This document shows positions 7,361 through 14,893 of a stretch of DNA of 35,013 nucleotides, one piece after another. The position numbers and the translations under genes are program-made. Origin of the DNA: Streptomyces sp. UW30 (GTDB taxonomy: Bacteria; Actinomycetota; Actinomycetes; Streptomycetales; Streptomycetaceae); contig NZ_RDBN01000005.1 of assembly GCF_008042075.1 (NCBI RefSeq), positions 1,262,029 to 1,297,041 on the forward strand. Direction: 5' to 3'. The notes beneath the pieces were generated by a model. It had not been told where the DNA came from. It did no database searches and saw only the letters and a list, made by a program, of their open reading frames with translations. Position 1 is the stretch's first letter. Each line of letters starts with the position of its first letter.

Positions 7361-8944
7361 ATGCTGCTCAACCCCCCCAACGAGGCTCAGCGCGCCCCGC
7401 GTTCCCGCCGGCGCCTCAAGGTGCCCGCGATGCTCGCCACCGCCGTCTCCCTCTGCCTGCTCGCCGCCGGCGCTCCCGCCACGCCCCTGGGCATCGGTGA
7501 CCGTCTCTACCCGCAGCTGGGCAACCCCGGCTACGACGTGGCGTCGTACGATCTCGCCTTCACCTACCCCGGCGCCAACGACAAGCCCCTCCAGGCCGTC
7601 ACCACCATCGACGCGTGGACGACCGAGGATCTGGAGCGGGTCAATCTGGACTTCGCCCACGGCAAGGTCGAGTCCGTGGAGGTCGACGGGGAGCCCGCGT
7701 CGTTCCGCAGCGCCGGTGAGGACCTGGTGGTCACGCCCGGGGAGACGCTGCCCGACGGCAGCTGGATGCGGATCACCGTGCGGCACACCAGCGACCCCGT
7801 CTACGGCAAGGAACGCGAGGGGGGCTGGGTGCGGACCGCGGACGGGCTCGCCATGGCCAACCAGGCCGATGCCGCGCACGTCGTGTTCCCGTGCAACGAC
7901 CACCCCTCCGACAAAGCGCTGTTCACCATCCGGGTCACCGCGCCCAACGGCTACACCGCCGTCGCCAACGGCCTCCCGACCGACGTGGACCGCGCGGGCG
8001 GCTCGACGACCTGGACGTACCGGACACGGCACCCCATGGCCACCGAGCTCGCCCAGGTGTCCATCGGCCGCTCCAAGGTGGTGCACCGCAACGGTCCGCA
8101 CGGGCTGCCCGTGCGGGACGTCGTGGCCGCCGAGGACCGCGAGCGGCTCGAACCGTGGCTGAAGAAGACCCCCGGGCAGATCGCCTGGATGGAGAAGAAG
8201 GTCGGGCAGTACCCGTTCGAGACGTACGGCCTGCTCATGGCCCATGCCTCCACGGGCTTCGAGCTGGAGACACAGACGCTGTCCCTGTTCGAGCGGGAGC
8301 TCTTCACCCAGCCCGCCTTCCCGAAGTGGTACGTCGAGTCGATCATGGTGCACGAGCTGGCGCACCAGTGGTTCGGCGACAGCGTCAGCCCGCGCACCTG
8401 GTCCGATCTGTGGCTCAGCGAGGGGCACGCCACCTGGTACGAAGCCCTGTACGCGGCGGAGACGGCGGGCCGGCCGTTCGAGGCGCGGATGAAGGCCGCG
8501 TACGCCGCGTCCGACCGTTGGCGCGCGGCCGGCGGACCGCCCGCGGCGCCCAAGGCGCCCTCGCCGGGCAAGAAGACCGGGATCTTCCGGCCCAACGTCT
8601 ACGACGGTGCGGCCCTGGTGCTCTACGCCCTGCGCCAGGAGATCGGCCGAGCGGCCTTCGAAAGTCTGGAACGCACCTGGGTGAGCCGTCACCGCGACGG
8701 TGCCGCCTCGACCGCGGACTTCGTCGCGCTGGCGGAGGAGGTCTCCGGACGCAACCTCGACGGGTTCCTGCAGGCCTGGCTGTACGGCGAGAAGACCCCG
8801 CCCATGCCCGGTCAGCCGGAGTGGAAGTCAGTGGACGTCCCGAAGGCGGTCAAGAAGGCACCCACGAAGACGACCGGGAAGTCAGCAGGGAAGTCGGCTG
8901 GGAAGGCGACAGGGAAGTCGGCTGGGAAATCAGCCGGGAAATAA
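7361..8944 (+). CDS. secreted M1-family zinc aminopeptidase
   Basis: A 527-residue metallopeptidase of the M1 family. The zinc site is complete: HELAHQWFGDS followed 18 residues later by the Glu of LSEGHA (HExxH-x18-E). The usual GxMEN exopeptidase loop appears as STGFELETQ, as in other bacterial members of this subgroup. The N-terminus (RSRRRLK then MLATAVSLCLLAAGAPATP) is a Sec-type signal peptide, so it acts outside the membrane. At 527 residues it lacks the large C-terminal helical domain of 850-residue aminopeptidase N. The last 35 or so residues are a lysine-rich repeat (SAGK/TGK) encoded by an imperfect 12-base repeat at 8872-8943. Start ATG 7361 has no clear Shine-Dalgarno; ATG 7430 is an alternative that would lose the basic n-region. 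Confidence 0.92.
   Translation: MLLNPPNEAQRAPRSRRRLKVPAMLATAVSLCLLAAGAPATPLGIGDRLYPQLGNPGYDVASYDLAFTYPGANDKPLQAVTTIDAWTTEDLERVNLDFAHGKVESVEVDGEPASFRSAGEDLVVTPGETLPDGSWMRITVRHTSDPVYGKEREGGWVRTADGLAMANQADAAHVVFPCNDHPSDKALFTIRVTAPNGYTAVANGLPTDVDRAGGSTTWTYRTRHPMATELAQVSIGRSKVVHRNGPHGLPVRDVVAAEDRERLEPWLKKTPGQIAWMEKKVGQYPFETYGLLMAHASTGFELETQTLSLFERELFTQPAFPKWYVESIMVHELAHQWFGDSVSPRTWSDLWLSEGHATWYEALYAAETAGRPFEARMKAAYAASDRWRAAGGPPAAPKAPSPGKKTGIFRPNVYDGAALVLYALRQEIGRAAFESLERTWVSRHRDGAASTADFVALAEEVSGRNLDGFLQAWLYGEKTPPMPGQPEWKSVDVPKAVKKAPTKTTGKSAGKSAGKATGKSAGKSAGK
8872..8943 (+). repeat. 12-base imperfect tandem repeat encoding SAGK units
   Basis: Five to six copies of a GGGAAGTCGGCT-like unit encode the Lys-rich tail (TGKSAGKSAGKATGKSAGK and one more) at the C-terminus of the M1 peptidase. 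The unit length is a multiple of three, so copy-number change would keep the frame. Confidence 0.85.
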
Positions 8945-8957
8945 GGCGGTGACGAGA

Positions 8958-9003
8958 CGGGCCGTGCCGTGCGACCATCTTCGGGTCGGCGCGGCACGGC
9001 CCG
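8958..9003 (+). terminator. long hairpin between the M1 peptidase gene and hflX
   Basis: CGGGCCGTGCCG (8958-8969) pairs perfectly with 8992-9003; the stem continues inward through a G-U pair, two pairs, a one-base bulge and four more pairs. It starts 14 bases after the peptidase stop, so it is a likely terminator separating that gene from hflX. Confidence 0.7.
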
Positions 9004-9132
9004 CGGGGAATCTCCCGGGGCGCTCGTGCGTTGTGAGCAGTGACGGACCAGGTTTCCTGGTGCCGCGGATCGGTTCCGCAGCGCCGCTGCCACCGTCGCC
9101 ACCAGTGGATTCCCGATCGACGTAAGGACCCA

Positions 9133-10626
9133 ATGACCTCCTCTTCTTCCTTTTCCCAGGACGCGCAGAGCTTCACGCAGACCTATGCCGACGGCCGCCG
9201 GGCCGATGCCCTGATGGAAGAGGACGTCGCCTGGAGCCACGAGATCGACGGAGAGCGGGACGGCCATCAGTTCGACCGCTCCGAGCGTGCGGCTCTGCGC
9301 CGTGTGGCGGGCCTCTCCACCGAGCTCGAGGACGTCACCGAGGTCGAGTACCGCCAGCTCCGTCTGGAGCGGGTCGTGCTCGTCGGTGTCTGGACCTCGG
9401 GGACCTCGCAGGACGCGGAGAACTCGCTGGCGGAGCTCGCGGCGCTGGCGGAGACCGCGGGCGCTCTCGTGCTCGACGGCGTGATCCAGCGCCGCGACAA
9501 GCCCGACGCGGCCACTTACATCGGCTCCGGCAAGGCCGACGAGCTCAGGGACATCGTCCTGGAGTCCGGCGCCGACACCGTCATCTGCGACGGTGAGCTC
9601 AGCCCGGGCCAGCTCATCCACCTCGAGGACGTCGTCAAGGTCAAGGTCATCGACCGTACGGCCCTGATCCTCGACATCTTCGCCCAGCACGCCAAGTCCC
9701 GGGAGGGCAAGGCGCAGGTCGCGCTCGCGCAGATGCAGTACATGCTGCCGAGGCTGCGAGGCTGGGGTCAGTCGCTGTCCCGGCAGATGGGCGGCGGCAA
9801 GGGCGGCGGCCTAGCCACCCGTGGTCCCGGTGAGACCAAGATCGAGACGGACCGGCGGCGGATCCGCGAGAAGATGGCGAAGATGCGCCGGGAGATCGCG
9901 GACATGAAGACCGGCCGCGAGATCAAGCGCCAGGAGCGCAAGCGCCACAAGGTGCCCTCGGTCGCGATCGCGGGCTACACCAACGCCGGCAAGTCCTCCC
10001 TGCTCAACCGCCTCACCGGCGCGGGCGTGCTGGTCGAGAACGCCCTGTTCGCGACCCTGGACCCGACCGTGCGCCGGGCCGAGACGCCGAGCGGCCGTCT
10101 GTACACGCTGGCCGACACCGTCGGTTTCGTCCGGCACCTGCCGCACCACCTGGTCGAGGCGTTCCGTTCCACCATGGAGGAGGTCGGCGAGTCCGACCTG
10201 ATCCTGCACGTGGTGGACGGCTCGCACCCGAACCCGGAGGAGCAGCTGGCCGCCGTGCGCGAGGTGATCCGGGACGTCGGCGCGATCGCCGTACCGGAGG
10301 TCGTCGTGATCAACAAGGCGGACGCGGCCGACCCGCTGACGCTTCAGCGGCTGATGCGGATCGAGCCGCGCTCCATCGCGGTCTCCGCCCGCACCGGCCA
10401 GGGCATCGCCGAGCTGCGCGCCCTGATCGACAACGAGCTGCCCCGGCCGTCCGTCGAGATCGAGGCGCTGGTGCCGTACACCCACGGCAAGCTGGTCGCC
10501 CGCGCCCACACCGAGGGCGAGGTGATCTCCGAGGAGCACACCCCGGAGGGCACGCTGCTCAAGGTGCGGGTGCACGAGGAGCTGGCGGCGGATCTCACGC
10601 CGTACGTTCCGGCGCCGACCGCCTGA
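9133..10626 (+). CDS. hflX: GTPase HflX (ribosome-associated)
   Basis: The product (497 aa) belongs to the Obg-HflX GTPases; family members bind the 50S subunit and in several bacteria split stalled or hibernating ribosomes. The N-terminal HflX domain is recognisable from SLAELAALAETAGA, YIGSGKADEL and the Gly-rich LSRQMGGGKGGGLATRGPGE segment (about 215-234). The G domain has G1 GYTNAGKSS (281-289), G3 DTVGF (328-332) and G4 NKAD (394-397). The acidic N-terminal extension of about 75 residues is longer than in E. coli HflX. ATG 9133 follows AAGGA by four bases. The gene ends in a strong hairpin, so it is probably monocistronic. Confidence 0.95.
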   Translation: MTSSSSFSQDAQSFTQTYADGRRADALMEEDVAWSHEIDGERDGHQFDRSERAALRRVAGLSTELEDVTEVEYRQLRLERVVLVGVWTSGTSQDAENSLAELAALAETAGALVLDGVIQRRDKPDAATYIGSGKADELRDIVLESGADTVICDGELSPGQLIHLEDVVKVKVIDRTALILDIFAQHAKSREGKAQVALAQMQYMLPRLRGWGQSLSRQMGGGKGGGLATRGPGETKIETDRRRIREKMAKMRREIADMKTGREIKRQERKRHKVPSVAIAGYTNAGKSSLLNRLTGAGVLVENALFATLDPTVRRAETPSGRLYTLADTVGFVRHLPHHLVEAFRSTMEEVGESDLILHVVDGSHPNPEEQLAAVREVIRDVGAIAVPEVVVINKADAADPLTLQRLMRIEPRSIAVSARTGQGIAELRALIDNELPRPSVEIEALVPYTHGKLVARAHTEGEVISEEHTPEGTLLKVRVHEELAADLTPYVPAPTA

Positions 10627-10631
10627 GCCGA

Positions 10632-10674
10632 CGTATGCCGACTGCTTGAGCCGTCGTATGCCGACTGCTTGAGC
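10632..10674 (+). repeat. tandem 20-base direct repeat after hflX
   Basis: CGTATGCCGACTGCTTGAGC occurs at 10632-10651 and again, perfectly, at 10655-10674 (period 23), with a third partial copy of its edge after it. It is noncoding and lies between the hflX stop and its terminator hairpin. Confidence 0.85.
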
Positions 10675-10689
10675 GTCGTAGAACTGCTG

Positions 10690-10723
10690 AAGGCCCGCTC
10701 CCTGTCGCAAGGGAGCGGGCCTT
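10690..10723. terminator. bidirectional terminator between hflX and the leftward peptidase gene
   Basis: A perfect 14-bp stem (10690-10703 with 10710-10723) closes a six-base loop. It begins with AAGG and ends with CCTT, and it lies between convergent genes (hflX stop at 10626, peptidase stop at 10746), so it can serve both strands. Confidence 0.88.
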
Positions 10724-10745
10724 CCGTGCTGTCTGTGCGCGGCGG

Positions 10746-11948
10746 TCAGCGGCCGCCGTACGTCTTGCTCATGTACTGGTACACCGACTCGGCACCCGTG
10801 CCCAGCTGCGGGCCCGCGAGCCAGGTGTTGTCCTGCGGGCCGATCGACGTGTTGGACACCAGCGTGGTCCTGCCGTTCAGCACCCGGAACCAGCCGCCGC
10901 CCGACGAACCGCCGGTCATCGTGCAGCCGATGCGGTACATCGTCGGCAGGGCCGGGCTCAGCGAGAGACGACCCGGTCGGTCGGCGCACTTGAACATCTG
11001 CAGGCCGTTGAACGGCGGCGCCGCCGGGTAGCCCCAGGCGCCCATCGTGGCGACCTCCGTCGCGGACGGGGCGGAGAAGTCGACGTCCAGCGCGCCGGTG
11101 GTCTCCTCCAGGGACTTCGCGCCGGCCTCCGGCTGCACATGCAGCACCGAGTAGTCGTACGCGGCACCCGCGCCGCCCGTCTCCGAGCCGCCCTGGATCC
11201 ACTCGTTCGAGGTCGAGACCCAGTCGGCCCACCAGTTGCCATAGGGCGCGATCTCGGTGGGCGTGGCGTTGCCCAGCTCCGCCTGGGACTTGCCGAGGTC
11301 GTTGTAAGCCGGGACGAAGGCGATGTTGCGGTACCAGCCGCCGCCCTGGCCGGCGTGCACACAGTGGCCGGCCGTCCAGACGAGGTTGGACTTGCCGGGG
11401 TGGTTGACGTCCTTGACGACCGTGCCGGAGCAGACCGCCGGGCCTTCGGGGGTGTCGAAGAAGACCTTGCCGACGGGCGCCGCGTTCTCGTGGTACGGCG
11501 TCTTCTCGGGCGTGGCCTGGACGGGGGCCGGCTCCGGGTCGCTCACGCCCTGGTCGGCCGAGGCGTCCTGCGTGGTGACCGTCTTGTTGGCCTCCTTCGC
11601 GGACTGCATCCGGTCAGGCTTCCACAGGCCCTCGATGACCGGGTTGACGAAGTCCTTGGCCTCGCTGAGCCACTTGTCCTTGTCCCAGTCCTTCCAGGCG
11701 CCGTCCTTCCACTTGTCGAGGTCGATCCCGTGCTCCTTGAGCTTGTCCGCGATCTCGGCCGGGATCTGGATCTTGCCGTCACCGGCCTCGGCGGCCTGCG
11801 AGGCGGCGGCGTCGGCCCGGTCGCCGGCCGAGTCGGCCGCGCCGTCACAGGCGGTCGCGGTCAGCGCCAGCGCGGCGACGAGGCCGGTGGCGGTCAGGAC
11901 GAAGCGCCGCCTGCGGCGTGGAGTTGCGGGCGTAGGTGTGGAACGCAT
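10746..11948 (-). CDS. trypsin-like serine peptidase lipoprotein, copy 1
   Basis: A 400-residue exported protein. A basic start (PRRRRRF) and hydrophobic stretch end in LALTATAC-D, a plausible lipobox with Cys34 (A at -3 is unusual). Residues 59-115 form a charged module (DKLKEHGIDLDKWKDGAWK and following) that is nearly identical in the neighbouring paralogue. The C-terminal two-thirds is a chymotrypsin-fold domain: His195 in WTAGHCVHAG, Asp265 in AYDYSVLHV and Ser349 in GGSSGGGW make the triad. Start ATG 11948 (MRSTPTPATP) gives a normal signal peptide; the frame is open further upstream but without export sequence. It is one of two leftward tandem copies. Substrate unknown; a role at the cell surface is inferred. 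Confidence 0.88.
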   Translation of the reverse strand: MRSTPTPATPRRRRRFVLTATGLVAALALTATACDGAADSAGDRADAAASQAAEAGDGKIQIPAEIADKLKEHGIDLDKWKDGAWKDWDKDKWLSEAKDFVNPVIEGLWKPDRMQSAKEANKTVTTQDASADQGVSDPEPAPVQATPEKTPYHENAAPVGKVFFDTPEGPAVCSGTVVKDVNHPGKSNLVWTAGHCVHAGQGGGWYRNIAFVPAYNDLGKSQAELGNATPTEIAPYGNWWADWVSTSNEWIQGGSETGGAGAAYDYSVLHVQPEAGAKSLEETTGALDVDFSAPSATEVATMGAWGYPAAPPFNGLQMFKCADRPGRLSLSPALPTMYRIGCTMTGGSSGGGWFRVLNGRTTLVSNTSIGPQDNTWLAGPQLGTGAESVYQYMSKTYGGR

Positions 11949-12171
11949 GGTGCGGAAACCCCCGTTGAAGCGTGCTGCTGCTTGGCACCTTGATGACATG
12001 TGCGCGGCGCGCGGGGGCCGGGGGGCCGGGTGCGGCCCTTCCTGTGCGGCCCCTCGGACGCGACATCCCACTATGCCCGTGGACTTGAGAGCGAACGGCG
12101 GTGAGGCGGTGAAGGTTTCTCCCCACCGTCCCACCGCCGTCGGTGCTGTCAACTCCGGGCTTCGGTGATCG

Positions 12172-13392
12172 TCACTGAGTGGCGAACTTCTCGCCCATCC
12201 CGTCGAAGACCGCCTTGGCCTCCTTGCCCAGCCGCGGACCGGCCAGCCAGCCCGAATCCACCGGACCGATCGAGGTGTTGGACACGAGCGCGGGCTTGCC
12301 GTCCGAGCCCGCCGCGATCCAGCCACCACCGGACGAACCGCCGGTCATGGTGCAGCCGATGCGGTACATGGTCGGGTCCGACGCGGTGAGCGACAGCCGG
12401 CCGGGCTTGTCCTCGCACTGGTACAGCTTCTCGCCGTCGAACGGCGCCGCGGCCGGGTAGCCGACCGCCTTCATGCTCTCCACGTCCGGGACGGCCGGCG
12501 CGTTGAACTCCACCGGGAGGGCCGAACCGACCATCTCCTCCAGGGACTTGCCGTCGCCGCCGGCCTCCGGCTTCACATGCAGCACGGCGAAGTCGTACGG
12601 CGCGCCGTCCCCGCCCGTCGGACCGCCCTGCTTGATCCACTGGTCCGAGGTCTGCACCCAGTCGGCCCACCAGACGCCGTAGGGGGCGACCTGCTCCCTG
12701 GTGGCGCCCTTCATCGCGGCCGCCCCCATGGCCTTGTCGTTGTACGACGGGACGAACGCGATGTTGCGGTACCAGCCGCCGCTCTTGCCGGCGTGCACGC
12801 AGTGGCCGGCCGTCCACACCATGTTGGACTTGCCGGGGTTGGCCGGGTCCTTTACGACCGTCGCCGAGCAGACCATCGTGCCTTCGGGGGAGTCGAAGAA
12901 CACCTTGCCCGCCTCGGGGGCGTTGGCGTGGTACGCGGGCGACACGGCCTGCGCGTCCACCGGCTGCGGCGTCGGGTCGGTCACGCCCTGGTCACCGGAG
13001 AGGTCGCTGTCGTCGACGCCCCGGTCCGGGTCCTCCGCCTCACGCATGCGGTCCGGGTCCCACAGGCCCTCGATGATCGGGTTGATGTAGTCCTTCGCCT
13101 CGCGCAGCCAGTCGTCCCGGTCCCAGTTCTTCCAGGCGCCGTCCTTCCACTTGTCGAGGTCGATCCCGTGTTCCTTGAGCTTGTCCTTGATGTCGTCCGG
13201 GATCGTGATCTCGCCCTCGCCGCCGGCCGCGGCGGACGCACTGGCCTCGCCGCCCGCCTCGGCGTCGCCCGACTCGCAGGCGGTGACGGTGAGCGCCAGC
13301 GCCGCGGCGAGCGCGACCAGGGGCAGCGGGGAGGTCCTGCGGCGCGCGCTCCTCCCTCGACGGGCGGTGAACGACGGCCGTATCGATCGCAT
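12172..13392 (-). CDS. trypsin-like serine peptidase lipoprotein, copy 2
   Basis: A 406-residue paralogue of the gene just downstream. The signal sequence (RRGRSARRRTSPLPLVALAAALAL) ends in the lipobox TVTAC with Cys39. An Ala/Gly/Glu linker leads to the shared module (DKLKEHGIDLDKWKDGAWKN, then NPIIEGLWDPDRM) at about 62-116. Catalytic residues: His197 (WTAGHCVHAG), Asp267 (PYDFAVLHV), Ser354 (GGSSGGGW). Start ATG 13392 follows GGGGGAGA at a good distance; an upstream in-frame codon at 13506 has no support. The intergenic gap to copy 1 is 223 bp, so each may have its own promoter. Confidence 0.9.
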   Translation of the reverse strand: MRSIRPSFTARRGRSARRRTSPLPLVALAAALALTVTACESGDAEAGGEASASAAAGGEGEITIPDDIKDKLKEHGIDLDKWKDGAWKNWDRDDWLREAKDYINPIIEGLWDPDRMREAEDPDRGVDDSDLSGDQGVTDPTPQPVDAQAVSPAYHANAPEAGKVFFDSPEGTMVCSATVVKDPANPGKSNMVWTAGHCVHAGKSGGWYRNIAFVPSYNDKAMGAAAMKGATREQVAPYGVWWADWVQTSDQWIKQGGPTGGDGAPYDFAVLHVKPEAGGDGKSLEEMVGSALPVEFNAPAVPDVESMKAVGYPAAAPFDGEKLYQCEDKPGRLSLTASDPTMYRIGCTMTGGSSGGGWIAAGSDGKPALVSNTSIGPVDSGWLAGPRLGKEAKAVFDGMGEKFATQ

Positions 13393-13438
13393 GATCTGTC
13401 TCCCCCTGAGGTGACGTGTGTGGTGCCGCGGCCGTGAG

Positions 13439-13469
13439 GCTTGCTGATCGCTTGCTGATCGCTCGCTGG
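13439..13469 (+). repeat. 11-base tandem repeat upstream of peptidase copy 2
   Basis: GCTTGCTGATC occurs twice in perfect tandem (13439-13449, 13450-13460), followed by a degenerate third copy. It lies in the presumed 5' leader of the peptidase copy 2 transcript. Confidence 0.8.
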
Positions 13470-13506
13470 TCCGGCGTGCTGTCACGGCGCGTTGGGACGG
13501 CACCAC

Positions 13507-13535
13507 ACACTATGCGGTCGCTGTGGGGGAGTTCC
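13507..13535 (-). promoter_or_regulatory. candidate envelope-stress-type promoter for peptidase copy 2
   Basis: On the minus strand GGAACT (13535-13530) is followed, after a 17-base spacer, by TAGTGT (13512-13507). A GGAAC -35 is typical of SigE-type ECF sigma factors in actinobacteria, which would suit an exported peptidase. The -10 also fits the housekeeping TANNNT. The leader would be about 108 bases. Peptidase copy 1 has a related CATAGTG at 12069-12075 but no GGAAC. Confidence 0.3.
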
Positions 13536-13806
13536 GACGGAACGGCAACGGTTTCGCTACGAGGCGTCTGAACTGGCAACTTGTGTGAGGGGACGCCGAA
13601 TCGGGGGCTTGGGGGACGGGATTGCGGGTGTCACGGTGCCACGGATTCACGGGGCGTCGAGCCCTCGGCGGTCAGCAGCTCGGCGTCGTAGTCGGTGGCG
13701 GTCGCCATTCCGGGTGGCTCGCCCGTGGGCACGGCCGGCAGGTAGGTGCGGATGCTGTGACCGCTTTCGCCTTGTCGGCCGTCCCCTCATCTTGTCGGCC
13801 GTCCCC
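13536..13806. other. intergenic region between the GlxA-type gene and peptidase copy 2
   Basis: No gene is supported here on either strand. The only structure seen is the 20-base tandem duplication at its left-gene edge (13771-13810), described separately. Confidence 0.5.
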
Positions 13807-13810
13807 TCAT
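13771..13810 (+). repeat. perfect 20-base tandem duplication at the end of the regulator gene
   Basis: Bases 13771-13790 and 13791-13810 are identical. The stop codon of the leftward GlxA-type gene (13807-13809) lies inside the second copy. This looks like a recent slippage or unequal-exchange event. Confidence 0.9.
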
Positions 13811-14820
13811 CCGGTGCGCGCCCCCGATGAGGATGCGGACGGCCCGCGTCCCTGCTGCGCCGCCCGGTGGCGGAAGACGTGGCGGTATGTCTGCGGTGAG
13901 ACGCCGGTGAGCCGGCCGAAGTGGTGGCGGAGGTTGGTCGCGCTGCCGAAGCCGGTGCGTTGCGCGACGCTCTCGACCGCGTCGTCGGTCGTCTCCAGCA
14001 ACTCCTGGGCGAGCCGGACGCGTTCCTGGAGGATCCACTGCAGGGGCGTCGTGCCGAGGGCCTCACGGAACCGGCGGGCGAAGGTGCGCTCGCTCAGTCC
14101 CGCCTCGCGGGCGAGCTGCGGCACCGTCAGCTGCTCGTGCAGATGGTGGCGGGCCCACTCCAGAACGGGCGCGAGGGTGTCGCTCGTCCTGCGCACCCGG
14201 ACCGGCGGCCGCGCGTACTGGGCCTGACCGCCCTCGCGGTGCGGCGGTACGACCATACGCCGGGCCACCTCGTTGGCCACCGCGGAGCCGAAGTCCTGAC
14301 GGACCAGGTGGAGGCAGAGGTCGATGCCGGATCCGGTGCCGGCCGAGGTGAGGATCGTGCCGTCCTCGATGTAGAGGGACGTCGGGTCGAACTCGACGTC
14401 GGGGAAACGGTGGCTGAAGTCCATCGCATGCATCCAATGCGCGGTCGCCCGCCGCCCGTCGAGCAGCCCTGCCGCGGCCAGCACATAGACGCCGGAGCAG
14501 ATGGACACGATGCGCCGGCCCAGCTCATGGGCCCTGCGTACGGCTTGCAGCAGCTCGGCGGGGGGATCGAGCTGCACGGCCCGCGGACACGCGGCCACGA
14601 CCACGGTGTCGGCCTCGGCCAGCTGGTCCAGCCCGTGCGAGGTGGGCACGACGAGTCCGGTCGCCGTACGCAGCGGTCCGGGCTGTGCCGCAGTCAGCCG
14701 CATCTCGTACCAGGGATCGACCAGGTCGCTGCGGTCGGTGCCGAACACCTCGCACGGAACGGCGAGTTCGAACGTCGGGGCACCGTCGGTCACGGCGACG
14801 GCCACAACATGTCGCTCCAT
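13807..14820 (-). CDS. GlxA/FtrA-type transcriptional regulator (DJ-1/PfpI domain plus AraC HTH)
   Basis: A 337-residue regulator. Residues 1-190 or so are a DJ-1/PfpI amidase-like sensor domain with the nucleophile-elbow Cys108 in IVSICSGVYVLAAAG and GRRATAHW after it. Residues 215-315 are a double helix-turn-helix AraC domain (LTVPQLAREAGLSERTFARRF, then VAQRTGFGSATNLRHHF). Regulators of this type usually sense small metabolites and activate neighbouring catabolic or transport genes. It is divergent from an APC permease, its probable target. ATG 14820 fits leaderless transcription (TAAATT six bases upstream), and a 9-bp inverted repeat overlaps that promoter, suggesting autoregulation. Confidence 0.9.
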   Translation of the reverse strand: MERHVVAVAVTDGAPTFELAVPCEVFGTDRSDLVDPWYEMRLTAAQPGPLRTATGLVVPTSHGLDQLAEADTVVVAACPRAVQLDPPAELLQAVRRAHELGRRIVSICSGVYVLAAAGLLDGRRATAHWMHAMDFSHRFPDVEFDPTSLYIEDGTILTSAGTGSGIDLCLHLVRQDFGSAVANEVARRMVVPPHREGGQAQYARPPVRVRRTSDTLAPVLEWARHHLHEQLTVPQLAREAGLSERTFARRFREALGTTPLQWILQERVRLAQELLETTDDAVESVAQRTGFGSATNLRHHFGRLTGVSPQTYRHVFRHRAAQQGRGPSASSSGARTG

Positions 14821-14853
14821 GGCAGAAATTTAGCGCACCCTGTCATTTCTGCC
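14821..14853. promoter_or_regulatory. inverted repeat and leaderless promoter in the regulator/permease divergent region
   Basis: GGCAGAAAT (14821-14829) and ATTTCTGCC (14845-14853) are perfect inverted copies separated by 15 bases. The repeat abuts the regulator start codon. On the minus strand TAAATT (14832-14827) is a -10 element six bases before that ATG. It is a good operator candidate for the GlxA-type regulator. Confidence 0.6.
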
Positions 14854-14893
14854 GCTTGTGCCCGCTGATCATGCTCGGGAACCCTCTCTTGTC

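Noticed and set aside
5195..8692. Very long open frame on the minus strand opposite rshA and the M1 peptidase gene
   Set aside because: It is a high-GC antisense shadow: two recognised conserved proteins are encoded on the other strand, and the antisense product is Arg/His/Gly/Val-rich without any domain.
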